A stretch of DNA of 6,165 nt from Micromonosporaceae bacterium (GCA_017354595.1 JAFMQQ010000202.1:1-6165), one strand, 5' to 3'. Shown: positions 1 to 5,893, numbered from the stretch's first letter. Numbers and translations are program-made. Notes: generated from the letters alone by a model not told the origin.

Positions 1-4
1 TAGC

Positions 5-10
5 GAGGGA
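5..10 (+). promoter_or_regulatory. Ribosome binding site for the large sheath gene
   Basis: GAGGGA lies 7 bases before the ATG at 18 and supports that start. Only 17 bases precede the gene, so its promoter, or whether it is preceded by another gene of the operon, cannot be judged. A TAG at 1-3 might be the stop of an upstream gene, but there is too little sequence to tell. Confidence 0.65.
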
Positions 11-17
11 GCGACGG

Positions 18-2315
18 ATGCCCGAGTACCTCAGCCCTGGGGTGTATGTAGAGGAAATATCGGCGGGTCCGCGCCCGATTGCCGGGGTGAGCACCAGCAC
101 CGCGGGCATGGTGGGCGTGACTGCTCGCGGACCGTCGGCCGGCAAGCCGCAGCTGGTCACGAACTTCCTGGAGTTCCAGACCACCTTCGGCGGGTTCCTG
201 CCGCTGCCCGATCAGCCCATTGTGGACAGTTGGGCGCTGGACGAGACCGAGGGCGGCCAGTGGTGGAACTTCGCCCTGTCGGTCAAGGGCTTCTTCGACA
301 ACGGCGGCCAGCGGCTGTACGTGAAGCGGGTGGTCAGCTCGACCGCCACGCCCGCCTCGGCGCTGCCGACCCCGGCTCTGGTCAGCGACGTGAGCCGGGA
401 CGCGGCGGCCGGCGCGACCACGCTCGCGGTCACCAGCCTGGTCGGCTTCACCGGCGCGAACCCGACGGTGACCGTGCTGCGCGGCGATGACGGCAGCGAC
501 ATCCTGACCACCACGGTGGCCGCGTACTCGCTGACCGGCCCGACCATCACGCTCGCCGATCCGCTGCCGGCGCAGGTGCGTTCGGCCCGGGGCGACTACG
601 TACGGGTCGGGGCGGCCGCGCCGGCGCCACCCGGGCCGGGGGACGACACGGTGAGCTTCACCGCGGTCAGCGAGGGCACCTGGGGCAACCAGACGCAGGT
701 GCGGGCCCGGCCGGTGGTGGCCGCGACGCTGCCGCTGCTCGCCGATCCGCTGGAGGGCGCCGGGTTCCTCACCCGGGTGGTGGCCGACACCGCGGCGGAC
801 GCGACCACGGTGACGGTGGCGCCGGCGGTCGGGCTCGACCCGGCCGACCTGCCCACCGATGTCTGGGTGCTGATCGCCGGCCTCCGGTACCAGGTGACCG
901 TCGGGGCGGCCGATGGCGACGGGAACATCCCGCTGTCCATTGTGGATCCCGTACCACACGGCGCCTGGCCGGCGGGTACCGCGGTGCGCCGGCTGCGCCG
1001 GGTCAACCCGCCCCAGGGCGGGTCGACCGATCCTTCGCCGACGCTGCATGTCGGGGGAGCTGGCCGGCTGTACCCGGGCGCGATCGTACAGATCGACAAC
1101 GGTACCGCGATGACCCTGAACCGGGTCGTCTCAATAGCCGGGGACAGCGTCACCTTCGCCCCGGACGCGGCCGGGACGTACTTCGAGAACAACCTGCTGC
1201 TTGTGGTCGAGGCGCAGGTGGTTGTGCAGGCGGCCGCCCAGGCCACCGAGACCATCAACAACCTGCGATTGACCACCGACGATCCGACCGGTCTGGTGGC
1301 CGGGCTGGCCCAGCGGTCGGCGCTGATCCGGGCCGCCACCGGTCCCGGCCTGACCAGTACCAGCGACCCGGCGACCTACCTGGCCGCGCTGGGCGGCCGG
1401 GCCCAGCTGCTGGCCGGCGGCGACGACAAGTTCCAGGACCTCAGCGTGGCCGACTTCGTCGGCGTGGACGGCGGCAGCGGCGCCCGTACCGGCATCGTGG
1501 CGATGGAGGACATCGACGAGATCGCGATCTGCGCGGTACCCGGCGTGTGGTCGGGCACGGTGCAGTCGGCACTGATCACCCACTGCGAGTTCCTCAAGGA
1601 CCGGTTCGCCGCGCTGGATCCGCGCAACGACCTGAGCATCGAACAGATCCAGACGTTCCGCGAACCGTACGACACCACCTATGCGGCGCTGTACTACCCG
1701 TGGCTGGTGACCCGGCACCCCACCACCAACGCCGATGTCGAGGTGGCGCCCTCCGGCCACATCCTCGGCATCTACGCGCGTACCGACGTGGAGCGCGGCG
1801 TGCACAAGGCACCGGCGAACGCGGTGATCCGCGGCATCCTCACCCAGGGCGGGATCGCCCAGGACGTGACCAAGCGCCAGCAGGACCTGCTCAACCCGAA
1901 GGGGATCAACGCACTGCGCTTCTTCCCCAACCAGGGCTCCCGGGTCTGGGGGGCGCGCACGCTCTCCTCCGACCCCGCATGGCGGTACATCAACGTGCGC
2001 CGGCTGTTCCTGTTCCTGGAGGAGTCGATCGACGAGGGTACCCAGTGGGTGGTCTTCGAACCCAACGGCGAACCGCTGTGGGCGCTGGTACGCCAGACCG
2101 TGAGCAACTTCCTGACCACCGTCTGGCACAGCGGCGCACTCGCCGGTACCACTCCGGATGAGGCCTTCTTCGTCGCCTGCGACCGCACCACGATGACCGA
2201 GGACGACCTGCAGAACGGCCGGCTGATCTGCGTCATCGGTGTCGCGCCGGTGTTCCCGGCCGAGTTCGTGATCTTCCGAATCCAGCAGCTGACCCAGCTG
2301 ACGCAGCTCACCTGA
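18..2315 (+). CDS. Contractile injection system tail sheath protein, enlarged (main sheath candidate)
   Basis: Outer sheath subunit of a phage-tail-like contractile particle; it surrounds the inner tube and contracts to drive it forward. Seen in the 765 residues: an N-terminal sheath start with PGVYVEE at 7-13, FFDNGGQRLYVKRV at 92-105, the sheath-core signature EGTWGNQTQV at 219-228, ETINNL at about 410-415, and a C-terminal domain from GHILGIYART (580-589) through VWGARTL (643-649) to SGALAGTTPDEAF (705-717). The order and spacing fit the phage sheath family (subtilisin-like sheath domain plus C-terminal domain). It is longer than usual, since many eCIS sheaths have about 350-550 residues; the excess lies at about 107-400 in three beta-rich insertions. 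It ends in three QLT repeats. The ATG has a GAGGGA ribosome site 7 bases upstream. It precedes a tube gene, so it is probably the main sheath. The family call is firm; main versus minor role is inferred. Confidence 0.95.
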   Translation: MPEYLSPGVYVEEISAGPRPIAGVSTSTAGMVGVTARGPSAGKPQLVTNFLEFQTTFGGFLPLPDQPIVDSWALDETEGGQWWNFALSVKGFFDNGGQRLYVKRVVSSTATPASALPTPALVSDVSRDAAAGATTLAVTSLVGFTGANPTVTVLRGDDGSDILTTTVAAYSLTGPTITLADPLPAQVRSARGDYVRVGAAAPAPPGPGDDTVSFTAVSEGTWGNQTQVRARPVVAATLPLLADPLEGAGFLTRVVADTAADATTVTVAPAVGLDPADLPTDVWVLIAGLRYQVTVGAADGDGNIPLSIVDPVPHGAWPAGTAVRRLRRVNPPQGGSTDPSPTLHVGGAGRLYPGAIVQIDNGTAMTLNRVVSIAGDSVTFAPDAAGTYFENNLLLVVEAQVVVQAAAQATETINNLRLTTDDPTGLVAGLAQRSALIRAATGPGLTSTSDPATYLAALGGRAQLLAGGDDKFQDLSVADFVGVDGGSGARTGIVAMEDIDEIAICAVPGVWSGTVQSALITHCEFLKDRFAALDPRNDLSIEQIQTFREPYDTTYAALYYPWLVTRHPTTNADVEVAPSGHILGIYARTDVERGVHKAPANAVIRGILTQGGIAQDVTKRQQDLLNPKGINALRFFPNQGSRVWGARTLSSDPAWRYINVRRLFLFLEESIDEGTQWVVFEPNGEPLWALVRQTVSNFLTTVWHSGALAGTTPDEAFFVACDRTTMTEDDLQNGRLICVIGVAPVFPAEFVIFRIQQLTQLTQLT
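381..611 (+). repeat. Beta-rich insertion repeat 1 inside the large sheath
   Basis: Residues about 122-198 of the first sheath. The pattern is an Asp-x-Ala-Ala-x-Ala-Thr-Thr-Leu opening (128-136), alternating hydrophobic strands, and a DPLP turn before a Gly-rich end. It lies before the sheath-core signature at 219-228, between parts of the sheath fold, and is absent from the second sheath. Boundaries are approximate and the repeat is at protein level. Confidence 0.6.
771..998 (+). repeat. Beta-rich insertion repeat 2 inside the large sheath
   Basis: Residues about 252-327. The opening D-T-A-A-D-A-T-T-V (257-265) lines up position for position with repeat 1 (offset 129 residues), and a DPVP turn near 310-313 matches DPLP of repeat 1. 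The ending HGAWPAGTAV resembles the strand-turn-strand modules common in bacterial surface and phage proteins. It comes after the conserved EGTWGN signature. Confidence 0.6.
1032..1211 (+). repeat. Beta-rich insertion module 3 inside the large sheath
   Basis: Residues about 339-398: SPTLHVGGAGRLYPGAIV, then IDNGTAMTLNRVVSIAG and a closing strand. It keeps the strand and turn rhythm of repeats 1 and 2 but lacks their AATT-type opening, so kinship is weaker. The normal sheath fold resumes right after it at about residue 399. Confidence 0.4.
2286..2312 (+). repeat. Triple 9-base direct repeat encoding a QLT-QLT-QLT tail
   Basis: Three back-to-back units, CAGCTGACC, CAGCTGACG and CAGCTCACC, encode the last nine residues of the large sheath (757-765) and end right at its TGA stop. 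Units differ by one or two bases. The second sheath has no such tail. This is a simple in-frame repeat of a kind that can expand or shrink by slippage. Confidence 0.85.
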
Positions 2316-2351
2316 TCCCCATGGTCGCGAGGCATCCCCGCGCCGCAAGCG

Positions 2352-2357
2352 AAGGAG
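2352..2357 (+). promoter_or_regulatory. Strong ribosome binding site for the first tube gene
   Basis: AAGGAG, 10 bases before the ATG at 2368. It lies in the only sizeable gap of the cluster (2316-2367, 52 bases). No clear terminator hairpin or promoter pair is visible in that gap, so the gap most likely serves to give the tube gene its own strong translation start, which fits the large number of tube copies per particle. Confidence 0.7.
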
Positions 2358-2367
2358 ACGAACAGTA

Positions 2368-2820
2368 ATGCCGCCGATCATCCGGGACGACCCGTACGCC
2401 GCCTACAACTTCCAGGTCATCGTCACCAACGTCAGCGATGACGGGGTCGCGGCCACCGGCGCGTTCAACGAGGTATCCGGGCTGGAACTGGAGATCCCGC
2501 CGATCGAGTACCGCACCGGGGCCGAGAACATCACCGTCCGGAAGATCCCGGGCCTGATCAAGTACACCAACATCACGCTCAAGCGCGGGATCACCGGCTC
2601 GATGAACTTCTGGAACTGGATCGTGGAGGCGCTCAACGGCAAGGTGCGCCGTACCTCCGGCTCGATCGTGATGCTGGACGAGAACCGGCAGGAGGTCATG
2701 CGGTGGAATTTCGACCGCGGCTGGCCGACCAAGTACACCGGTCCCACGCTGAGCGCCGGCAAGAACGAGATCGCCATGGAGACGCTCGTGCTTGCCGTCG
2801 AGAGCCTCAGCATCGCGTAG
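2368..2820 (+). CDS. Contractile injection system inner tube protein (gp19/Afp1-like)
   Basis: Subunit of the inner tube, which in this family stacks as hexameric rings inside the sheath and forms the channel or cargo conduit. The 150 residues match the usual size of T4 gp19-type and Afp1/Afp5-type tube proteins. Visible landmarks: DPYAAYNFQVIV at 8-19, GAFNEVSGLELEIPPIEYR at 31-49, the conserved basic strand NITLKRGIT at 68-76, NFWNWI at 80-85, and the closing segment KYTGPTLSAGKNEIAMETL at 122-140, whose end is the typical tube-fold finish. No signal peptide or membrane segment is seen, as expected for a particle assembled in the cytoplasm. The ATG has a strong AAGGAG site 10 bases upstream, which suggests high translation, fitting a protein needed in many copies. 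It sits between the two sheath genes, 52 bases after the first and 7 before the chosen start of the second. It is more canonical than the second tube gene, so it is probably the main tube. Confidence 0.95.
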   Translation: MPPIIRDDPYAAYNFQVIVTNVSDDGVAATGAFNEVSGLELEIPPIEYRTGAENITVRKIPGLIKYTNITLKRGITGSMNFWNWIVEALNGKVRRTSGSIVMLDENRQEVMRWNFDRGWPTKYTGPTLSAGKNEIAMETLVLAVESLSIA

Positions 2821-2827
2821 GCCCGCC

Positions 2828-4495
2828 GTGACGACTCCCATGCTGCCCGGCCTGACGGTCACCCTGGCCCCGGCCCCGGCCCCGGCCGTACCCGATCCGC
2901 TGCGTACCGATGTCGCGGTGCTGCTCGGGCGGACCACCCGGGGCCCGGTGGGGGTACCGGTCCGCGTGGCGAGCTGGAACGAGGTGCTCCAGTCGTTCGG
3001 GCCACCCGGCGGTGATGCGGCCACCCCGCATGCGCTGCACGGGTTCTTCGAGAACGGCGGCCGGGTCGCCTGGGTGATCCGGGTCGCCGGATCCGCCGCA
3101 CAGACCGCCGGTACATTGTGGACGGTCGGGGAGTTCGCCGACGGTACCTGGGGACCCGACGCGCCGGCCCGCGGCGGCTTCGGGTACGCCCGGTACCAGG
3201 TACTGGCCAGCAGCGCGGGCAGCTGGGCCAACAACACCAGGGTCACCATCCGGTTCCAGGCCAGCAGCGTGGCCGGGCCGCCGACGCTGACGGTACGGGT
3301 GGTGGCACCGGGCGAGCCGGCGGAGAGCTTCGCCGACCTGGCACCCGCCGAGGTGGCCGACCGGCTCGCCGCGTCCCGGTTGATCCGGCTGGTACCGGAT
3401 GGGCCGCCGGTACCCGCCTCGGCGACCGCGCCGACGGGCCCGCTGTCGATGCGGTGGGATCTGGTACTGGGTGCCACGCCGGGCGACCCGCGCGGTACCG
3501 ACGCGGCACCGAGCCGGGACGACTATCTGGCGGCGATCGATACCCAGGCAGGGCTGCCCGAGCCGGCCCTGGTCGCGCTGCCCGACCTCGGTACCGACCT
3601 GGACGAGCTGGACTGGACCGACACCCTGCTGGACCTGCTGGCGGTCATCGATCCGCTGCACGACCGGCTGGCCATTGTGGACCTGCCGGTTGCGGATCCG
3701 TCGGGCACCACGGGGAGCGCCACTGGCGGCAGCGGTTCGGCGGATGCCGCGCTGGCCTGGGTCTCCCGCCTCACCGGTGCCGCTTCGGCCTCGGCGGCGG
3801 GAAGTGCCTCGGCCGGTGCGGGCGGCGACTCGCTGCTGCGGGCCGGCGCCGTCTACCACCCGGGCCTCTTGATGCCGGATCCGTTGGGAACCCCGGGTGG
3901 GCCGCCGATCCCGGTACCCGCCAGCGGCCATGTGCTGGGCCTGATCGCCCGGCTGGATCTGGAGCGGGGGGCGCACCACACGCCGGCCAACGCGGTTCTG
4001 CTGGACGCGGTCGACCTGACCGAGCAGCTGCCCGATCAGCAACAGGTGCGGCTGTTCAACGCGAACGTGAACCTGCTGCGCTGCGGGCCCGGCCGGGGAC
4101 TGCAGGTGTGGGGCGGGCGTACCCTTGCCGCCCCAGCCTCCGCCGGCGCCGGGTCGCGGTACGTAGCCCACCGGCGCCTGATCCACCTGCTGGTGCGGGC
4201 CATCCACGGTGCGGCCGACCCACTCGTCTTCGACGTCAACGGTCCGGAACTGCGGCTGGCTCTGGTCCGCGCGATCACCTCGGTGCTGCTGGAGGCGTTC
4301 CGCTCCGGTGCACTGGCCGGCACCCGACCGGAGCAGGCGTTCCGGGTCAAGTGCGACGAGGACAACAACCCGCCGACCCAGGATCCCGGGCAGGTGGTCT
4401 GCGACATCGAGGTGGTACCGGCCAACCCGATGGAGTTCATCAACCTGCGGCTGGTGCTCGGGCAGGACCGCGGCCTGGAGGTGGTCGAAGCATGA
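2828..4495 (+). CDS. Second, divergent contractile sheath protein (Afp3/Afp4-like)
   Basis: A second sheath-family protein of 555 residues, probably a minor or baseplate-proximal sheath as proposed for Afp4; that role is inferred from its place just before the second tube, DUF5908 and LysM genes. Shared landmarks with the first sheath: FFENGGRVAWVIRV at 73-86, AGSWANNTRV at 130-139 (compare EGTWGNQTQV), GHVLGLIARLDLERG at 367-381, VWGGRTL at 427-433 and SGALAGTRPEQAF at 493-505. It lacks the three beta-rich insertions. Instead it has a Pro-Ala stretch near the N-terminus and an Ala/Ser/Gly-rich loop at 292-334, where the first sheath has the more usual helix and YYPW strand. The start is uncertain: GTG at 2828 lies just after the tube stop with little ribosome site, ATG at 2840 would cost four residues, and TTG at 2792 would overlap the tube gene. 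Its stop overlaps the next ATG by four bases, so the two are probably translationally coupled. Confidence 0.93.
   Translation: MTTPMLPGLTVTLAPAPAPAVPDPLRTDVAVLLGRTTRGPVGVPVRVASWNEVLQSFGPPGGDAATPHALHGFFENGGRVAWVIRVAGSAAQTAGTLWTVGEFADGTWGPDAPARGGFGYARYQVLASSAGSWANNTRVTIRFQASSVAGPPTLTVRVVAPGEPAESFADLAPAEVADRLAASRLIRLVPDGPPVPASATAPTGPLSMRWDLVLGATPGDPRGTDAAPSRDDYLAAIDTQAGLPEPALVALPDLGTDLDELDWTDTLLDLLAVIDPLHDRLAIVDLPVADPSGTTGSATGGSGSADAALAWVSRLTGAASASAAGSASAGAGGDSLLRAGAVYHPGLLMPDPLGTPGGPPIPVPASGHVLGLIARLDLERGAHHTPANAVLLDAVDLTEQLPDQQQVRLFNANVNLLRCGPGRGLQVWGGRTLAAPASAGAGSRYVAHRRLIHLLVRAIHGAADPLVFDVNGPELRLALVRAITSVLLEAFRSGALAGTRPEQAFRVKCDEDNNPPTQDPGQVVCDIEVVPANPMEFINLRLVLGQDRGLEVVEA
2866..2887 (+). 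repeat. Hexanucleotide GGCCCC repeat in the second sheath N-terminus
   Basis: Three perfect GGCCCC units followed by GGCC encode the alternating Ala-Pro run near residues 14-20 of the second sheath. The six-base period keeps the frame, so copy-number change would lengthen or shorten the run by two residues without breaking the gene. Confidence 0.8.
3701..3829 (+). other. Ala/Ser/Gly-rich flexible loop in the second sheath
   Basis: Residues 292-334 are dominated by Gly, Ser, Thr and Ala, including an Ala-Ser-Ala-Ser-Ala-Ala-Gly-Ser run at 319-326, with a short helix-like patch (ADAALAWVSRL, 305-315) in the middle. In the first sheath the matching place holds an ordinary helix and the YYPW strand. 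It is probably a surface-exposed disordered loop; no function can be read from it. Confidence 0.6.
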
Positions 4496-5007
4496 CGCAA
4501 CCACTCGATCCGCTGACCAAGTTCCGGTTCCTGGTCACCCTCGACCCGGGGGACGCGTACCTGCCGCCGGCCCAGGCGCAGTTGCTGCCGATGGTCGCCT
4601 CGGGTGCCTTCCAGGAAGTCACCGGCCTGGGCGCGAGCCTGGACGTGCTGGCGTACGCCGAGGGCGGGCGCAACGACTCGGTGCACCAGTTGCCGGTGCG
4701 GCACTCGTGGAACCGGCTGACCCTCAAGCGCGGCGTGGTCCGGGACGCCGGCCTGTGGTCCTGGTACGTCGCCGGGCTCGCGGATTCCCTCGGCGCCCGG
4801 CGGGACGGGGCGGTGGTACTGCTCGGCCCGGACGGTACTCCGGCGATGACATGGGCGTTCCGGGCCGGGCTTGCGGCCAAGTGGTCCGGGCCCGACCTGA
4901 ACGCGGAGCAGAACGGGGTGGCGGTGGAGTCGCTGGAGATCGCGCACGAGGGGCTGACCAAGGTGAGCCGCGATGCGGGCGGGTCGCAGCTGGCCGGGTT
5001 GAGGTGA
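4492..5007 (+). CDS. Second inner tube protein (Afp5-like tube initiator candidate)
   Basis: A second gp19-type tube protein, 171 residues. It repeats the landmarks of the first tube: KFRFLVTL at 10-17, GAFQEVTGL at 38-46, the basic strand RLTLKRGV at 75-82, LWSWYV at 88-93, and a closing KWSGPDLNAEQNGVAVESL-like segment. It differs by an extra loop before GAFQEV (about residues 19-37, rich in Pro, Gln and Leu) and a C-terminal extension of about 20 residues after the last conserved strand. In Afp and PVC particles a second tube protein forms the baseplate-proximal ring that starts tube growth. The position here, after a second sheath and before the DUF5908 and LysM genes, is the same as that of Afp5, so that role is inferred. 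The ATG overlaps the previous stop as ATGA, and its own stop lies against the next gene. The tube-family call is firm. Confidence 0.92.
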   Translation: MTQPLDPLTKFRFLVTLDPGDAYLPPAQAQLLPMVASGAFQEVTGLGASLDVLAYAEGGRNDSVHQLPVRHSWNRLTLKRGVVRDAGLWSWYVAGLADSLGARRDGAVVLLGPDGTPAMTWAFRAGLAAKWSGPDLNAEQNGVAVESLEIAHEGLTKVSRDAGGSQLAGLR

Positions 5008-5008
5008 G
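5001..5008 (+). promoter_or_regulatory. Ribosome binding site deciding the start of the small DUF5908-like gene
   Basis: GAGGTGAG overlaps the end of the second tube gene (stop at 5005-5007) and lies 4 bases before the GTG at 5013, with the GAGG core 8 bases before it. It favours 5013 over GTG 5004, which has no good site in front. Placing the site across the previous stop suggests coupled translation. Confidence 0.5.
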
Positions 5009-5012
5009 CGGT

Positions 5013-5198
5013 GTGGCCTCGGTGACCATCCACAACCTGGAGGTGCGGTTCCAGGTGGACGGCGACGACCAGACGGTCTTCCGCCAGCTCTTCGAGCAGT
5101 ACATCCAGGCGTGGATGCGCGCGTACGAACAGCAGTGCGCGCAAGCCAGGCGCTCGCGCGAGGAGCGGGCGGTGGGCGACCGGCAGGTGCGGTCGTGA
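5013..5198 (+). CDS. Small DUF5908/Afp6-like eCIS protein
   Basis: A very small protein of 61 residues, easily missed. It begins with a short beta-strand-like segment (ASVTIHNLEVRFQVDG), followed by a probable amphipathic helix containing FRQLFEQYIQAWM and a strongly charged Arg/Glu-rich tail. This layout, and the position between the second tube and the LysM gene, match the DUF5908 (Afp6-like) proteins of eCIS clusters, whose function is not established. The GTG start at 5013 is chosen because GAGGTGAG lies at 5001-5008 at good spacing and it leaves the typical strand immediately at the N-terminus. GTG at 5004 (64 residues, overlapping the previous stop as GTGA) and GTG at 5022 are alternatives. 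The reading is supported by GC-rich codon third positions and by tight packing between neighbours. It could be an assembly factor rather than a particle part; nothing in the sequence decides this. Confidence 0.8.
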   Translation: MASVTIHNLEVRFQVDGDDQTVFRQLFEQYIQAWMRAYEQQCAQARRSREERAVGDRQVRS

Positions 5199-5211
5199 TC
5201 GGGGGTACGCG

Positions 5212-5880
5212 ATGACCACGCCGATCGTGGCCGCCGGCCAGGCCGTCGCGGTGGCCCGACTGGAGATAGTCCGGCCGCAGATAGCGGACGAGCAGCAGCG
5301 GCGGATTCCGTTGCGGTTCAACCCGACCGACTACAAGCTGAGCAAGAGCAACACGTTCGCCGAGATCGGCATCCCGGGCCTGGAGACCCCACCGATCCAG
5401 TACGTGCGCGGCGGCAGCGACGAGCTGTCCATCGAGGCACTGGTCGACACGTCGGACACGCTGCAGGACGTCCGGGTCCAGTACGTGAACCGGCTCGCGG
5501 CCCTGATGACGCCGGACAGCAGGGAGCACGCCCCGCCGATCGTGCGCTTCGTCTGGGGTGGCTCGGTCTTCACCGGAGTGATGGAGAAGCTGGACATCAC
5601 CTATCAGCTGTTCCGCCCGGACGGCGTGCCGCTGCGCGCCAAGCTGGACATCTCGCTGAAGCAGTACCGGTCGATCGCGGCGCAATCGCAGCAGAATCCG
5701 TTCTCCTCGCCGAGCGTGGAGAAGAGCTACGTGGTGCGCCGTGGCGACACATTGGCCAGTATCGCCGCGGCGCTGTACCGGCGCCCCGAGGTGTGGCGGG
5801 AACTGGCCCGCGCCAACGGCATCACCGACCCCCGCGACCTGCACCCCGGGCAGGTACTGACAGTGCCACGGCTGCAGTGA
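5212..5880 (+). CDS. LysM-domain tube/baseplate adaptor protein (Afp7/Pvc7-like)
   Basis: Adaptor between the inner tube and the spike in eCIS particles. The 222 residues show two parts. The N-terminal tube-like domain (about 14-160) has the motif RFNPTDYKLSKSN at 35-47, also seen in phage gp53/Afp7-type proteins, then PPIQYVRGGSDELSIEAL at about 60-77 and VRFVWGGSVFTGVMEKLDI at about 113-131. After a short Gln/Asn/Ser linker comes a LysM domain at 172-219 (YVVRRGDTLASIAAALY, then LARANGI, ending PGQVLTVP). LysM domains often bind peptidoglycan, but in Afp7-like proteins the domain is a structural part of the particle, so cell-wall binding should not be assumed. No signal peptide is seen. The ATG at 5212 has a G-rich GGGGGT site about 5 bases upstream and starts 13 bases after the small DUF5908 gene. 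The length and domain order are as expected. Confidence 0.93.
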   Translation: MTTPIVAAGQAVAVARLEIVRPQIADEQQRRIPLRFNPTDYKLSKSNTFAEIGIPGLETPPIQYVRGGSDELSIEALVDTSDTLQDVRVQYVNRLAALMTPDSREHAPPIVRFVWGGSVFTGVMEKLDITYQLFRPDGVPLRAKLDISLKQYRSIAAQSQQNPFSSPSVEKSYVVRRGDTLASIAAALYRRPEVWRELARANGITDPRDLHPGQVLTVPRLQ

Positions 5881-5893
5881 TCCGGGCCAGGGT

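Noticed and set aside
222..229. A DnaA-box-like TGTGGACA.
   Set aside because: Single, imperfect, inside a conserved coding region with no cluster of boxes or AT-rich stretch; not an origin.
2316..2367. A possible terminator or promoter in the 52-base gap.
   Set aside because: Only a short CGCG pairing, no stable stem with T run, and no convincing -35/-10 pair; the strong ribosome site explains the gap.
1131..2381. A 416-residue minus-strand open frame opposite the first sheath.
   Set aside because: Antisense shadow of a strongly conserved sheath C-terminal domain, with His/Asp/Arg-rich composition typical of such shadows.
2792..2827. A TTG start 12 codons upstream for the second sheath.
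   Set aside because: It would overlap the end of the first tube gene and encode a Ser/Arg/Ala-rich stretch unlike sheath N-termini; GTG 2828 lies just past the tube stop.
3118..4491. An upstream extension of the second tube gene in the same frame.
   Set aside because: The part before the ATG at 4492 lies within the second sheath in another frame and is Gly/Arg/Ala-rich with no domain. The tube landmarks only begin after ATG 4492.
2807..4504. A 565-residue open reading frame on the minus strand, opposite the second sheath.
   Set aside because: Long antisense frames are common in GC-rich coding DNA. Its composition (Arg, Gly and Gln-rich, no recognisable domain) is that of a shadow, and the + strand has a clear sheath.
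4036..5844. A 602-residue minus-strand open frame across four genes.
   Set aside because: It crosses several well-supported + strand genes and shows no family pattern; a shadow frame.
18..5880. Type VI secretion or R-type pyocin/prophage tail.
   Set aside because: The sheath is a single-chain phage/Afp-type protein rather than split TssB/TssC, and the paired sheaths and tubes with DUF5908 and LysM adaptor fit eCIS better. Flanks would be needed to exclude a prophage fully.
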